Notes: generated from the sequence alone by a model not told the origin. 36,022 nt of DNA from Planctomycetaceae bacterium (GCA_013813775.1 JACCRE010000377.1:1-36022); one strand, 5' to 3'. Counted from the stretch's first letter, positions 1 to 10,362 are shown. Program-made: numbers and translations.

Positions 1-489
1 GTCCAGAAGCACCAAACCGAGCCGGTGACGTTCGTCGAGTCCGATGCCGAATCGTTGCCGTTCGCCGACGAATCCTTCGGCGTCGTCAGCGTCGCGTTCG
101 GATTGCGAAACGTCTCCGATACCGAACGAGGATTGCGCGAGATGATCCGCGTGTGCCGTACCGGCGGCCAGGTGCTGGTCCTCGAATTCTCGCGGCCGCA
201 GGTGCCGGTGCTAGGAGGTCTCTACGGCTGGTATTTTCGCAACGTGTTGCCCCGTGTCGGGCAAATGCTCGCTCGGAATCGACAGTCGGCGTACGAGTAC
301 CTGCCGCAATCGGTCGGGGAGTTTCCCTCGGGCAAAGCGCTCGCGACGATCATGGAGCGCTGCGGCCTGAGCGACGTGCGGTGCACTCCACTGACGCTGG
401 GCGTTTCGATGCTCTACCTAGGAACGAAGCGAGAAGCCGTGGCTACAGAAAGCCTCCAAGAAACGCCGTTCGCGGTCGCCGCCTCATGA
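1..489 (+). CDS. ubiE: UbiE/MenG-type quinone C-methyltransferase, 5'-truncated by window edge
   Basis: This is the C-terminal part of a class I SAM-dependent methyltransferase of the UbiE/COQ5 family, which methylates the demethylmenaquinone (or demethoxyubiquinone) ring in the last step of quinone biosynthesis. The frame is open from base 1, so the gene begins upstream of the window; the GTG at 25 is internal. Family signatures visible are [12 protein letters not shown], the diagnostic [24 protein letters not shown] and a [14 protein letters not shown] block before the C-terminal [11 protein letters not shown]. The SAM-binding glycine motif must lie upstream. Planctomycetes generally use menaquinone, so the MenG role is the more likely one (inference). 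The stop codon overlaps the ubiX start as ATGA, which indicates translational coupling. The last ~20 residues after the family's usual end look like an unconserved tail. Confidence 0.93.
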   Translation, partial: VQKHQTEPVTFVESDAESLPFADESFGVVSVAFGLRNVSDTERGLREMIRVCRTGGQVLVLEFSRPQVPVLGGLYGWYFRNVLPRVGQMLARNRQSAYEYLPQSVGEFPSGKALATIMERCGLSDVRCTPLTLGVSMLYLGTKREAVATESLQETPFAVAAS

Positions 490-1130
490 AACCGGTCGTA
501 TTGGCGATCACGGGAGCGAGCGGCGCCGCATACGGGCTGCGGCTGTTGCAGGTGCTTGCCGCCTCGGGCCGGCCGGTGCATCTCACGATCAGCCCGGCAG
601 CGACGGAGGTCTTTCGGGCCGAGCTTGGAATCGGCGTCGACCTCGACGCGTTCCAGCCGCGTCAGTTGCTGGCTGAAGCGCAATCCCGGTTCTCGAAGCC
701 GACCCCTCAACCGATGACGGCGGAAGCCTTCGACGACGCGGTTACCTATCACCACTTCCGCGATTACGCGGCCGGCATCGCCAGCGGTTCGTTTCTCACG
801 GAAGGCATGGTGATCTGCCCGTGCTCGATGGACACGCTGGCGAGCCTCTCGCACGGAATGGGATCGAACCTCATCCATCGCGCGGCGGCTGTGCACCTGA
901 AGGAACGACGGAAGCTCATCGTCGTGCCGCGTGAGACGCCGCTTAGCGCGATTCAGCTCGGCAACATGACCCGTCTCGCCGAAGCCGGTGCCATCGTGCT
1001 ACCCGCCATGCCCGGGTTCTACCACGGCCCGGCCACGATCGACGATCTCATCGATTTCATCGTGGCCCGGGTGTGCGATCAGCTCGGCGTCGAGCATGGC
1101 TTGATGCAGCGCTGGGGCGAATCGCAATGA
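486..1130 (+). CDS. ubiX: UbiX family flavin prenyltransferase
   Basis: A 214-residue protein of the UbiX/Pad1 flavoprotein family. It attaches a dimethylallyl group to FMN to make prenylated FMN, the cofactor of UbiD-type decarboxylases. The N-terminal [17 protein letters not shown] is the FMN-binding signature. The [22 protein letters not shown] segment and the [20 protein letters not shown] segment are the other two hallmark blocks, the latter with the PRETP phosphate/prenyl-binding motif. Length is close to the usual ~190-210. The ATG at 486 overlaps the ubiE stop (ATGA), and this fixes the start even though the open frame extends further upstream. No ubiD is present in the window. Placement behind ubiE suggests a quinone-biosynthesis operon that begins upstream. 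Confidence 0.95.
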   Translation: MKPVVLAITGASGAAYGLRLLQVLAASGRPVHLTISPAATEVFRAELGIGVDLDAFQPRQLLAEAQSRFSKPTPQPMTAEAFDDAVTYHHFRDYAAGIASGSFLTEGMVICPCSMDTLASLSHGMGSNLIHRAAAVHLKERRKLIVVPRETPLSAIQLGNMTRLAEAGAIVLPAMPGFYHGPATIDDLIDFIVARVCDQLGVEHGLMQRWGESQ

Positions 1131-1131
1131 A

Positions 1132-1161
1132 GAAGCCGAGCGATTGCAACCCCTCGGCTTC
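1132..1161. terminator. Hairpin between convergent ubiX and topA
   Basis: A perfect 9-bp inverted repeat, gaagccgag at 1132-1140 and ctcggcttc at 1153-1161, with a 12-nt loop. It lies directly after the ubiX stop and before the topA stop. There is no long T run, so it would be a weak or bidirectional terminator. Confidence 0.5.
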
Positions 1162-1172
1162 GCGTTCAGATC

Positions 1173-3782
1173 TTATTTCGCGCTCGCACGCTTTGCCGCG
1201 CGCTTGCGTCCTGCCGCGGGCTTCGCGGCTTTTTCATTGATCCACCCGACCGCCTCCGCAAGGGTCACGCTTTGCGGGTCGCGATCCTTGGGGATCGTGG
1301 CGTTGATCTTGCCGTACTTGACGTAGGGTCCGTAGCGACCCTCGAAGATCTGGACGGGCTTCTTATCCTCGGGGTGTTCGCCGAGGTCTTTGAGCGGCGT
1401 GGGTGCGGCTCTCGTCTTGGAACGGCTGAGCATCTCGATCGCAACGGGCATCGTCACGTTCAACACGTCGTAAGTTTTGCCTTCCCACTCGAACGTGTGC
1501 GTCTTGCGGTCGAAGCTGCCGTATTTTTTGTCGTGTAAAACGTACGGTCCGAAGCGGCCGATCCCGACGTTCACGACCTTGTCGGACTCCGGATGCTTGC
1601 CGATGCGCCGCGGCAGACTGATCAATGCGAGCGCCTGCTCTTCGGTGATCGAGGTCGGGTCGATATTGTTGGGGATGCCGACCCGCTTGGGCTTGGGCGT
1701 CTCTTCAGTGACGTCTCCCAACTGTAAATAGGGGCCGAACGGCCCCGCTTTCACGTAAATCGGCACGCCCGTCTCGGGATCGGTGCCGACCGCTTGCGGG
1801 CCGCGTTCCTTGTCTTCGATGAGCTTCGTCGCGATCGCGTCGTTGAGATCGGCCGGCGCGATCGTATGCGGGATCGACGCGGTGACGCGTTTGCCGTCGC
1901 TCTCTCGCTCGAAGTAGGGACCGAAGCGGCCGATCCGCACGTCGGATGACAAACTGTCGAGCTTGAGCGTGCAGGCCTGCCGCGGGTCGATCTCTTCCTC
2001 TTTCGTTTTGACCTGCCGCTCGAGCCCGGCCTCGCCGCGGTAGAACAGATCGAGATACGGCTTGCGATCCTGCTGGCCCGAGGCGATGTCGTCGAGCTTC
2101 TGCTCCATGTCGGCCGTGAAGCCGTAGTCGACGAGGTTCGGGAAGTAACTTTCGAGCAGACGATTCACAGCGATGGCCGTGAAGGTCGGCACGAGCTGAT
2201 TCCCCTGCTTGTCGACGTACCCGCGATCCTGGATCGTGCCCATGATGCTGGCGTAAGTGCTCGGCCGGCCGATGCCTTCCTGTTCGAGGCGACGAACAAG
2301 CGACGCTTCCGTGTATCGCGCCGGAGGCTTCGTCTCGTGGGACGCCGCGTTCAGCACGCGCAGGGCGAGCTTCTCGCCTTCCTTGAGCGGCGGCAGAGCC
2401 GATTCCGTGTCGTCGAGCGCGGCTTCGGGATCGTCGCTGCCTTCGACATACGCCCGGAAGAAGCCGGGAAATTCGACGTGCCGGCCGGTCGCGCGAAACT
2501 CGGCATCATCGGCTGCGATCGTCACGGTCTGGAACTTCAACCGCGCCTCGGCCATCTGAGTGGCGACCGTGCGCTTCCAGATGAGCGAATAAAGCTTCTG
2601 CTCCTGACCCGAAAGGCCGAGTTCATCGGCCGTTTTCATCTCGGTGCCAGAAGGACGGATCGCCTCGTGGGCCTCCTGTGCGCCCTTGGACTTCGTCTGG
2701 TAGCGGCGCGGCTCGGGACTGAGATAGTCCTTGCCGTAGCGGTCCTGGACCGTCTTTCGAGCCGCCGTAATCGCTTCATTCGACAGCGAAACGCTGTCGG
2801 TACGCATGTAAGTGATATGCCCCTCTTCGTAAAGCCGCTGGGCGACCTGCATCGTCTGCCGGGCGGAGTAACCGAGCTTGCGGTTCGCTTCCTGTTGCAG
2901 CGTGCTGGTCGTGAACGGGGCGTAGGGCGTCCGCTTTTGGTCTCGCGTCTCAACCGACTTGACCGTCCAGTCCACCGTCTTGAGCCGGTCGCGCAGCGCC
3001 GTGGCTTCGGCTTCGTTGAGCAGCAAGACGTCGACGTCCGGCTTCAATCTGCCGGTGTTTTCGTCGAAATCCCGCCCCGCGGCGACCCGCTTGCCGCCGA
3101 CGGTCGCGAGATCGGAGTCGAACTCAGCCTTGTCACCGGCCGTCAGGCCGGCCTTCAGATCCCAATACGTCGCGCTGTGAAACGCGAGCCGCTCTAATTC
3201 GCGCTGCACGAGAATGCGGACGGCGACCGACTGCACCCGGCCCGCGGAGAGCCCGCGAGCGATCTTCTTCCAGAGCAGCGGGCTGAGCGTGTAACCGTAA
3301 AGGCGATCGAGAACCCGCCGCGTTTCCTGAGCGGCGACGAGGTTCGTGTCGAGGTCGCGGGTGTTTTCGACCGCTTTGAGAATCGCGTCTTTGGTGATCT
3401 CGTCGAACACCATCCGCTTGACCGGCACCTTCGGGTTCAGCAGCTCGATGAGATGCCAGCCGATGCTCTCGCCTTCGCGATCTTCGTCCGTCGCGATCAG
3501 CAGTTCGTCGCAATCCTTGAGAGCGTCCTTCAGGTCTTTGACCGTCTTTTTCTTTTCCGGCGGGATGACGTACAACGGCTCGAACTCGCGATCGACGTTC
3601 ACTCCCAACGTCGACCAAGGCTCCTTTTTGACGGCCGCGGGGATCTCGGCGGCCTTGCTCGGCAGGTCGCGAACGTGGCCGTAACTCGCCATGACCTTGT
3701 AGCCCGGGCCAAGGAAAGAACCGATTTTCTTTGCCTTGGCGGGGGATTCGACGATCACGAGACGACGCTTGGCGGGTGGCAC
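1173..3782 (-). CDS. topA: DNA topoisomerase I (type IA)
   Basis: An 869-residue bacterial topoisomerase I that relaxes negative supercoils through a covalent 5'-phosphotyrosine intermediate. The TOPRIM domain starts at residue ~7 ([14 protein letters not shown]) and carries the acidic TDEDREGE at 98-105. The active-site tyrosine is Y325 in [14 protein letters not shown]. The Arg/Ser-rich [14 protein letters not shown] (177-190) and the [11 protein letters not shown] block complete the core. The C-terminal part has no tetracysteine zinc fingers; instead it has repeated FGPY modules ([41 protein letters not shown]) and ends in a Lys/Ala/Arg tail, as in many non-proteobacterial TopA proteins. 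The start is GTG at 3782, preceded by AAAAGGA about 8 nt upstream on the minus strand. It runs divergently from the SurA-like gene. Confidence 0.97.
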   Translation of the reverse strand: MPPAKRRLVIVESPAKAKKIGSFLGPGYKVMASYGHVRDLPSKAAEIPAAVKKEPWSTLGVNVDREFEPLYVIPPEKKKTVKDLKDALKDCDELLIATDEDREGESIGWHLIELLNPKVPVKRMVFDEITKDAILKAVENTRDLDTNLVAAQETRRVLDRLYGYTLSPLLWKKIARGLSAGRVQSVAVRILVQRELERLAFHSATYWDLKAGLTAGDKAEFDSDLATVGGKRVAAGRDFDENTGRLKPDVDVLLLNEAEATALRDRLKTVDWTVKSVETRDQKRTPYAPFTTSTLQQEANRKLGYSARQTMQVAQRLYEEGHITYMRTDSVSLSNEAITAARKTVQDRYGKDYLSPEPRRYQTKSKGAQEAHEAIRPSGTEMKTADELGLSGQEQKLYSLIWKRTVATQMAEARLKFQTVTIAADDAEFRATGRHVEFPGFFRAYVEGSDDPEAALDDTESALPPLKEGEKLALRVLNAASHETKPPARYTEASLVRRLEQEGIGRPSTYASIMGTIQDRGYVDKQGNQLVPTFTAIAVNRLLESYFPNLVDYGFTADMEQKLDDIASGQQDRKPYLDLFYRGEAGLERQVKTKEEEIDPRQACTLKLDSLSSDVRIGRFGPYFERESDGKRVTASIPHTIAPADLNDAIATKLIEDKERGPQAVGTDPETGVPIYVKAGPFGPYLQLGDVTEETPKPKRVGIPNNIDPTSITEEQALALISLPRRIGKHPESDKVVNVGIGRFGPYVLHDKKYGSFDRKTHTFEWEGKTYDVLNVTMPVAIEMLSRSKTRAAPTPLKDLGEHPEDKKPVQIFEGRYGPYVKYGKINATIPKDRDPQSVTLAEAVGWINEKAAKPAAGRKRAAKRASAK

Positions 3783-4010
3783 CGGGTGAATCCTTTTCGG
3801 CCTGTTGTTCGGCCGTTTGACGCTGCGTCGGGGGCTCGTCGTTGAACTTTGTTTGAAGTCGGATCGCCGTTACACTACTCGCGAATCCGTCGGGATGGCG
3901 TCTGTTTGTGCTTTCGGGCAACCGGCATCCTTAAGTGATCTCTCTGGCGGCTGTCAAGTCGCTCGATACTTTCCCCCGTAACTTTCCGACCCACGGATCG
4001 GGACTCGTTC

Positions 4011-6572
4011 ATGGCCTCGCCGTTCCAGATATTTCGCAAGAACCAGCGGGTCTTGATGGCCCTGCTGGTCGGCTTCTCGATGATCGCGTTCATCGCCGCC
4101 GACGTGATCACGCCGCAGAACTTTCCGATTTTCGTCGGGGCGTTGCTCGGCGCGCTCGCCCTCTGGCTGCTCAGCGGCAAGGGCGGAGCCGAAGGCTGGC
4201 TGATCGCCGCGGTCGGCGGCATCCTGGGCGCCGTCGTGGGAGTGTATGGGCCGAACCTGTTTCGCGACAACACCGCCATCTATACCGACCGCGGCAGCCT
4301 GTCGATGGAAGAAATCGATGCGATCGCCCGGCGACAGGATCAGGCAAACCAGTTCTTGAGTTTCGCGTACAACACCGTCATCGAGAAGGCTCCGAAGGAC
4401 AAGCCGCCGCCGATTCCGCAGCCGTCGCTGTTTCGCTTCGTGTCCGTGTCCGACGCGGCCTCGATGCGCGAAAACGCGGTGCTCACGTACCTGTTCGGGC
4501 AAGAGGCGGAAGAACTCGGCATTCGCGTCGATGACGGCGACGTAACCCGCTACATCCGCGACGTCACGGGCGGCCAGCTGACGAACGCCGACCTGCGACG
4601 CATCCGTAATGAAATGCAGATCGGCACGGGCGACCTCGTCGAGGTTCTTCGCGAGCAGATCAAGGCCCAGGACGCGTTCCGCCTGCTGGTGCCGCGCACC
4701 GGTCCGACGCCGCAGGAACTCTGGGCCGACTTCGAAAAACTCTCAAACGAAGCGCAGGTCACGGCCGTGACGATCCCGGCTGAGGCCTTCGTTTCGCAAA
4801 TTGAAGAGCCGGGCGACGAAGAGCTGGCGCAGTTCTTTCAGCAGTATCGTTCGGTCCCTCCGGCCGCCGACGGCACGCCCGGCTTCCTCGTGCCGCGACA
4901 GGTGCAGGTCGCTTACGTCGAGGCCGCGCTCGACGACATCAAAAAGAGCATCAAGCCGCCGACCGACGCCGAGGTCCGCGCCTTCTACGACAAGAATCGC
5001 GCCCAGTTCGAGTTCGAGAAAAACCGCCCGGGCATGGGTGCACCGACCGGCGCCGAGGGCGTAGCTCCAAAAACATCGGCGGAAAGCCCGCCGGCGACAC
5101 CCGCTGAACCAACACCGGAAGAGGCGAGTCCAACCGAGTCCGCTACAGACGCCGCCGAGAGTGACGCCGCACCGGAAACCGCTTCCCCGACAGAGAATGA
5201 GCCAGTTCAGGACGAGGCTCCCGCCGATCCGGCCCCCTCAGACGCACCCAATGAAAACGAGGCTTCGCTGAAACGCGCCGAGACCGAATTCGTCGCCTTC
5301 CAGCCCGAAGACGCACCCACCACTGCGGAGCCACCGGCCACCGAGACTGAACCAGACGCTCCGACTTCCGAAGCTCCGACCTCCGAAGCTCCGACCTCCG
5401 AAGCTCCGACCCAAGATCCGCCGGCGTTGCCGGCTCCGTCTGCAACCGACACCCCCCCTGCGGAGCCGACGCAGGAAACGCTGAATGAGATCCAAGAGGA
5501 TCTGTTCAATCAGCAGGCTCGCGACGCCGCCGATGCGAAGCTCGAAAAGGCCCGCGACGACATCGACCTCATCGTCGAACGCGTCATGGACGCGGTGCCG
5601 CTTCCTGACGATTCCCGCGACGCCGAGCAACGCAACGCCTACGAGAAGCGACGCCGCGAGGCCGTGCGGAAGGTCGTCGCCGAGATGAAAGCCTATGCGA
5701 AGAAGAACGATCTGAAGTTCCAGACGACGCCCTATCTCTCGGCGATGGAACTCTACGAATCCGACGACTACGCGATCGGCAAGGCCGTCAAGTGGGAGGA
5801 GAACGCCCCACTGTTCGGCCGCGACACGACACCGATCGTCGAGACGATCTTTTCAATGTCTCCCGAGCAACCGCTGACGACGATCCCGGCGCAGTCACTG
5901 CTCAACGAGAGCCGTTACGTCGCCCTTAAAATCGCCGACGCACCTGCGAGGCCGGCGGCGCTGACCGAAGAAGGCATGCGAGACCGCGTCGTGAAGGCAT
6001 GGAAGCTGCGGGAGGCCCGTCAGCTTGCGAAGGACCGCGCCGATGAGTTGGCCGCCGCGGCGAAGAAATCCAAAGGGCTGACCGAGGTCGCCAAAGACGC
6101 GACCGTCACCGGCAAGGCCGACGGCAAGAAACTCACGACGACGACGGTCGGCCCCTTCTCATGGCTGCGTCGCAGCACCGCTCCCCGCACCGACTTCGCG
6201 CCGCCCGAGATCCTGCCGAGTGAGTTGCCGCAGTTGCCCGACGCCGGCGAGCAGTTCATGGAAACCGTCTTCGATGAACTCAAGGTCGGCGAGACGGGCG
6301 TCGCCCCCGCTCGGGATGAATCGGCGTATTACGTCGTTCACATCGACAGCAAGAGTTTGGAGTCAAACCTCGCTGAGGTTCGTGAGAAATTCCTCCGCGA
6401 GGACTTCTTCCGTCATCCGCTCGATCAATACTTCCCGGAGCCGATGAATCCGTTCCGCCGGCGGATGATGATGGAAGCCTACGAAGCCCGGGCCGAGTGG
6501 CTCAAAAACTTCCGCGAACGGCACGGCATCGCCGAGCGGCTTGGAACCGTAGCGGAACCATCGACGACGTGA
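4011..6572 (+). CDS. Membrane-anchored SurA/PpiD-like periplasmic chaperone, large
   Basis: An 853-residue protein beginning MASPFQIFRKNQR, followed by two hydrophobic segments (about residues 14-32 and 40-75), so it is probably anchored in the cytoplasmic membrane with the bulk outside. Residues ~95-260 look like the helical SurA/PpiD N-terminal chaperone domain (EAEELGIRVDDGDVTRYI and a LREQIKAQDAFRLL helix). Residues ~340-490 are an Ala/Glu/Pro/Thr/Ser-rich linker that includes three exact TSEAP units. Residues ~500-830 resemble the chaperone-like C-terminal half of PpiD, but I cannot see a convincing parvulin active site, so isomerase activity is doubtful. A role in folding or quality control of exported proteins is inferred from domain resemblance. 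The gene stands alone, divergent from topA. The ATG at 4011 was chosen because the family usually starts MASPFQ just before the first membrane segment. Confidence 0.7.
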   Translation: MASPFQIFRKNQRVLMALLVGFSMIAFIAADVITPQNFPIFVGALLGALALWLLSGKGGAEGWLIAAVGGILGAVVGVYGPNLFRDNTAIYTDRGSLSMEEIDAIARRQDQANQFLSFAYNTVIEKAPKDKPPPIPQPSLFRFVSVSDAASMRENAVLTYLFGQEAEELGIRVDDGDVTRYIRDVTGGQLTNADLRRIRNEMQIGTGDLVEVLREQIKAQDAFRLLVPRTGPTPQELWADFEKLSNEAQVTAVTIPAEAFVSQIEEPGDEELAQFFQQYRSVPPAADGTPGFLVPRQVQVAYVEAALDDIKKSIKPPTDAEVRAFYDKNRAQFEFEKNRPGMGAPTGAEGVAPKTSAESPPATPAEPTPEEASPTESATDAAESDAAPETASPTENEPVQDEAPADPAPSDAPNENEASLKRAETEFVAFQPEDAPTTAEPPATETEPDAPTSEAPTSEAPTSEAPTQDPPALPAPSATDTPPAEPTQETLNEIQEDLFNQQARDAADAKLEKARDDIDLIVERVMDAVPLPDDSRDAEQRNAYEKRRREAVRKVVAEMKAYAKKNDLKFQTTPYLSAMELYESDDYAIGKAVKWEENAPLFGRDTTPIVETIFSMSPEQPLTTIPAQSLLNESRYVALKIADAPARPAALTEEGMRDRVVKAWKLREARQLAKDRADELAAAAKKSKGLTEVAKDATVTGKADGKKLTTTTVGPFSWLRRSTAPRTDFAPPEILPSELPQLPDAGEQFMETVFDELKVGETGVAPARDESAYYVVHIDSKSLESNLAEVREKFLREDFFRHPLDQYFPEPMNPFRRRMMMEAYEARAEWLKNFRERHGIAERLGTVAEPSTT
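5364..5408 (+). repeat. Three tandem 15-bp units encoding TSEAP
   Basis: Three consecutive 15-bp units (acttccgaagctccg, then two copies of acctccgaagctccg) inside the Pro/Thr/Glu-rich linker of the SurA-like protein. Unit length is a multiple of three, so copy-number change would lengthen or shorten the linker without a frameshift. Confidence 0.9.
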
Positions 6573-6742
6573 GGCTCGCGAGTCTGCCACGGGGGCATGC
6601 GAGGAATTTCGCCCGTTCTCTGGACAATTCCCAACTCGGACCGTACTGAGTGACGTAATCCCGAGAGGGAGACTCCCGGCGCGACCGCAGCGGTGCGTGC
6701 GTCGAGAGCTTCACACGAAGTCACTCCGCGCGGAGATACGGA

Positions 6743-7489
6743 ATGGATGAGCCGTCGGCTCAAACCGGCCATCGGCCGGCGATGATCGAAGCGATCGGGC
6801 TGTCGAAGTTCTACGGTCCGTTCGTGGCGTGTCGAGACGTCACCTTCAGCGTGCCGCAAGGCCAGGTCGCGGCGTTTCTCGGCCCGAACGGGGCCGGAAA
6901 ATCGACGACCATGAAGATGCTGACCGGCTTCCTCGCGCCGACGGCCGGCAAGGCCGCGATCGGCGGATTCGACGTCGGAACGCATCGCTTGGAGGCGGCT
7001 CGCGTTCTCGGATACTTGCCGGAGAACGGTCCGCTCTACAACGAAATGACGCCGGCGGGCCTGCTCGATTATGCGGGCCGGGCCCGCGGCATCAGCGGGT
7101 CTCTTTTGCGGCAGCGGCTCGATTACGTCGCGGACACGTGCTCGTTGCGGTCAGTGTGGCACAAGGCGATCGGCAAGCTGTCGCGCGGGTTTCGGCAACG
7201 GGTCGGCATGGCGCAGGCGCTGCTGCACGATCCCGACGTGCTGATTCTCGACGAGCCGACGGGCGGTCTCGACCCGAATCAGGTTCAGGGCGTCCGCGAG
7301 CTGATCCACCGTTTGCGGGAGACGAAGACGCTTCTGTTGAGCACGCACATCCTGCGTGAAGTGCAGGCGATGTGCGACCGTGTGATCGTCATCGATAAGG
7401 GACTGATCGTGTTCGACGGGCCGACGAGCGGCCTCGGGTCGAACGAAACCGAGATGGAAGACCGCTTCCGAACGCTCACGGCGGCTTGA
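6743..7489 (+). CDS. ABC transporter ATP-binding protein, GldA/CcmA type
   Basis: A 248-residue ATPase subunit of an ABC-2 type transporter. Walker A is GPNGAGKST (47-55), the signature is LSRGFRQRVG (146-155), Walker B is VLILDEPTGGLDP (166-178) and the switch histidine is H202 in LLSTHIL. The closest family I recognise is the GldA-like ATPase that partners GldF/GldG, and the next gene encodes exactly those partners in fused form. ATP hydrolysis here would drive an unknown envelope process; in Bacteroidetes the homologues support gliding, but the set is widespread in non-gliders. The ATG at 6743 has GGAG 7 nt upstream (6732-6735); an internal ATG at residue 14 (MIEAIGL) is the alternative. 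No strong terminator separates it from the permease gene. Confidence 0.92.
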   Translation: MDEPSAQTGHRPAMIEAIGLSKFYGPFVACRDVTFSVPQGQVAAFLGPNGAGKSTTMKMLTGFLAPTAGKAAIGGFDVGTHRLEAARVLGYLPENGPLYNEMTPAGLLDYAGRARGISGSLLRQRLDYVADTCSLRSVWHKAIGKLSRGFRQRVGMAQALLHDPDVLILDEPTGGLDPNQVQGVRELIHRLRETKTLLLSTHILREVQAMCDRVIVIDKGLIVFDGPTSGLGSNETEMEDRFRTLTAA

Positions 7490-7497
7490 CTTCGGGC

Positions 7498-7551
7498 GCC
7501 ACTAGCTTTGCCGGTGCGAATCGTCTCCACGACACCGGCAGAGCCGGTCGC
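7498..7551. repeat. Degenerate copy of palindromic repeat family B
   Basis: Two facing arms, gccactagctttgccggtgc at 7498-7517 and acaccggcagagccggtcgc at 7532-7551, match each other as inverted repeats at about 15 of 20 positions. They resemble the perfect family B element at 29776-29843. A further related fragment (ccggcaccgccggctctgc) follows around 7605-7625. Because this is repeat DNA, the open frame beginning at TTG 7486 is unlikely to be translated there. Confidence 0.6.
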
Positions 7552-7635
7552 ACCCTGCCCGGCGACGATCATCGACGTCAAAACTCATCAACTTCATTGA
7601 ACACGCCGGCACCGCCGGCTCTGCGAAAAGACGCC

Positions 7636-10362
7636 ATGCGAACGCTGATGACGATTCTGGTGCTGATCGCGGCTCTCGCCCCATTGGCCTTCGCCCTCTA
7701 TCGGACCGTGGTGAGTCCGGCGGTGCGGGCCGTGTTCCTGCGGAACGTGAAGAGCTACTTCTCGGGCGTTCTCGGCTACTTGTTCATCGTCGTGTTCGTG
7801 GTCGCGGCGTCGTTGCTCGCGTTCAACCAGCAGTTCTTCAGCAATAATCTCGCGAGCCTCGATCAACTCAGCGCGGCGTTTCCGATCCTGCTGCTGTTTC
7901 TCGTGCCGGCGATCACGATGGCGGCGTGGTCGGACGAGCGAAAGCTCGGCACCGACGAGTTGCTGTTCACGCTGCCCGCGCGGGATCTCGACATCCTCAT
8001 CGGGAAGTATCTCGCCGTCGTGGCCGTTTACACGATCGCGCTCGCCTTCTCGATCACGAATCTCTACGTGCTCGAAAAGATGGGGAATCCCGATTGGGGA
8101 CCGATCGCCACGACGTACCTCGGTTACTGGCTCGCGGGCGTCGCCCTGCTGGCCGCCGGTTTGCTGACGAGCGCCCTGACGTCGAGCGCGACCGTGGCGT
8201 TCGTGCTGGGCGCCGTCGTCTGCGCGATTCCCGTGTTCATCGATCGCATGCCGCGGACCTTCTTCGGCCTGTTCGACCTGCCGCGCGACTTCTTCGCGCA
8301 GCTCAGCGTCGGCGAGCAGCTTCGCGATTTCACGTTGGGCATGGTTCCGCTGACGGGCGTGCTTTACTTCGTGTCGTTCGCGTCGTTCATGCTGTATCTG
8401 AACTACGTCGTCATCCGCAAACGTCATTGGGCGGGCTCCGAGCAGACGCAAATGGGCCTGCAATACGCCGTTCGCGCCCTGTCGGTCGCGGCGGCGCTGA
8501 TGGGCTTGAACATGCTCGCCCAAGGCGGCTCGGCCCGCGCCGATCTGACGAACGACGACATCTACAGCCTTTCGCCGACGACGCGCAAGGTCATCGCCGA
8601 CATGGACCAGAACCGTCCGGTCACGATTCAGGCGTTCGTCAGCCCCGAAGTGCCTCGCGAGTTCGTCGCCTTGCGAAAGCAGTTGACGGGTCTGCTTCGT
8701 CAATACGACGAGATCGGCGGCGCGAAGATCGACGTGCGGCTCGTCGACGTCGAGCCCTTCAGCGAACGGGCCGACGAGGCGAAAGCCTTCGGCATCGAGC
8801 CGCGGCAGGTCATGACCGAACGCGACGGCCGCCAGATTCGCGAAGACGTGTTCATGGGCGTCGTGTTCACCAGCAGCTACGACGAAGTGGTGATCCCGTC
8901 GCTCGGCCCCGGCTCGCTGCTCGAATACGAGCTCACGCGATCGCTCGGAACGGTCTCGAAGGCCGAGCGACTCACGATCGGGGTGCTGCAAACCGACGCG
9001 AACGTGATCGGCGGTCAAAGCGACTGGGAAATCGTCCGCGAACTGCGGTTGCAGTACGAAGTCGAATCAGTGTCGCCGGCCAGCCCGATCGACGAGAAAA
9101 AATACGACGTGTTGCTCGCGGTGATGCCGAGTTCGCTCACCCAGGAGGAGATGGACAATTTCATCGCTTACGTCGAGACCGGCCGGCCCGTGCTCGTGTT
9201 CGACGATCCGTATCCGATGACGCTCAACAGCCCCGGGCGCATCAGCAACGCCCCTCGGCTGCCGAAGCCCAGCCCCGGCGGCATGATGGCTCAGTTCAAC
9301 CGGCAGCCGCCCGTGCCGAAGGCCGACGACGGCAGGCTGACGTCGCTCATGCGATTGCTGCAGATGACCTGGACCCACGACGCGATCGTGTGGGACGACT
9401 ACAACCCGCATCCCGAGTTCGGCGATCTCGTGCCGCGAGAATATCTGTTCGTTCGCAACCGGCCCGAGAACGTCGCGTCGCTCAATCCGAAGAGCGAAAT
9501 CACGAGCGGCCTGCAGGAAGTGCTGCTGGCCTATGCGGGCGAAGTGCGTCGCCGCGGCAACAGCGAGCTCGACTACACGCCTTTGATCGTAACCGGGCCG
9601 CTCTCGGGCATCATTCCCTGGGAGGAGTTCGGCGAGCAATCCTTCAACCCGATGACGTTCAGCCCCGACTTCATCGTGAATCGAAGCCCGACCTATGCCG
9701 TGGACACCGCAGTGCATGCCGTCGCGGCCCACGTCAAAGGCGACAAGAAGGGTGAGCCGAACGTCGTGTTCGTGGCCGACATCGACATCATCACCGACTG
9801 GTTCTTTCAACAACGCCTGCAAAACACGACGCTCGCGTTCGACAACGTCACCTTTGTGTTGAATGCGGTCGACGCTCTCGCCGGCGACGAAGCCTATCTC
9901 GAGCTCCGCAAACGGCGAGCGAAGCAGCGTACGCTCGAAGAGGTCGAAAAGCAGACCGCAGTGTTTCTCGCGCAGCTCCGCGAGCGGGAAGAGAAAGTCG
10001 ACGAGACGCTCGAAAAGGAGTTGGAACAACGGCGGAAGGGATTCGAGGAAGCACGCAAGGAGATCGAGCAAGACACGTCGCTCAGCGGTCGCGCCCGCCA
10101 GGAACGGCTCGAAATGGCATTGCAGAACGAGCAGCTCCGTCTCGAAGTCTTCCGGCAAGAACAGGAAAAAGAGCTCGAACGCGAGAAGAAGAAGCTCAAG
10201 GACCAAACCCAGCGGCAGGTTCGTGAAACCGAGCACAGATGGTGGTGGCGGGGCGTGATCCTGCCCCCCTTGCCGGCCATCATTCTGGGTCTGTCCGTCC
10301 TGCTGACCCGCATCCTGCGCGAACGGCGAGAAATCGACCCCGACCGTTCGATCAGTCGCTGA
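7636..10362 (+). CDS. Fused ABC-2 permease (GldF-like) and GldG-like auxiliary protein
   Basis: A 908-residue fusion. Residues 1-22 are an extra membrane segment. Residues ~40-290 form an ABC-2 permease with about six membrane spans and the conserved AAWSDERKLGTDELLFTLP loop (96-114) typical of GldF. Residues ~303-680 are the extracytoplasmic GldG/ABC-auxiliary domain, opening with DLTNDDIYSLSPTTRKVI. Residues ~753-865 are a charged coiled coil rich in Glu, Arg and Lys, and ~872-892 are a final membrane span followed by a short basic tail. GldF and GldG are usually separate; here they are one polypeptide. Start choice: the frame opens at TTG 7486, overlapping the ATPase gene, but 7486-7635 contains repeat DNA, so ATG 7636 is preferred (ATG 7648 is possible). 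The DUF4340 gene follows 84 nt downstream. Confidence 0.85.
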   Translation: MRTLMTILVLIAALAPLAFALYRTVVSPAVRAVFLRNVKSYFSGVLGYLFIVVFVVAASLLAFNQQFFSNNLASLDQLSAAFPILLLFLVPAITMAAWSDERKLGTDELLFTLPARDLDILIGKYLAVVAVYTIALAFSITNLYVLEKMGNPDWGPIATTYLGYWLAGVALLAAGLLTSALTSSATVAFVLGAVVCAIPVFIDRMPRTFFGLFDLPRDFFAQLSVGEQLRDFTLGMVPLTGVLYFVSFASFMLYLNYVVIRKRHWAGSEQTQMGLQYAVRALSVAAALMGLNMLAQGGSARADLTNDDIYSLSPTTRKVIADMDQNRPVTIQAFVSPEVPREFVALRKQLTGLLRQYDEIGGAKIDVRLVDVEPFSERADEAKAFGIEPRQVMTERDGRQIREDVFMGVVFTSSYDEVVIPSLGPGSLLEYELTRSLGTVSKAERLTIGVLQTDANVIGGQSDWEIVRELRLQYEVESVSPASPIDEKKYDVLLAVMPSSLTQEEMDNFIAYVETGRPVLVFDDPYPMTLNSPGRISNAPRLPKPSPGGMMAQFNRQPPVPKADDGRLTSLMRLLQMTWTHDAIVWDDYNPHPEFGDLVPREYLFVRNRPENVASLNPKSEITSGLQEVLLAYAGEVRRRGNSELDYTPLIVTGPLSGIIPWEEFGEQSFNPMTFSPDFIVNRSPTYAVDTAVHAVAAHVKGDKKGEPNVVFVADIDIITDWFFQQRLQNTTLAFDNVTFVLNAVDALAGDEAYLELRKRRAKQRTLEEVEKQTAVFLAQLREREEKVDETLEKELEQRRKGFEEARKEIEQDTSLSGRARQERLEMALQNEQLRLEVFRQEQEKELEREKKKLKDQTQRQVRETEHRWWWRGVILPPLPAIILGLSVLLTRILRERREIDPDRSISR

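Noticed and set aside
25-489. GTG at 25 as the true start of the UbiE-like protein
   Set aside because: The frame is open to base 1 and the SAM-binding part of the family is missing, so the gene is cut by the window edge.
7594-9018. Long antisense open frame (474 codons) opposite the GldFG fusion, and a 609-codon frame in another phase
   Set aside because: They lie entirely inside a gene with recognised domains and have Arg/His-rich nonsense composition typical of shadow frames in high-GC DNA.
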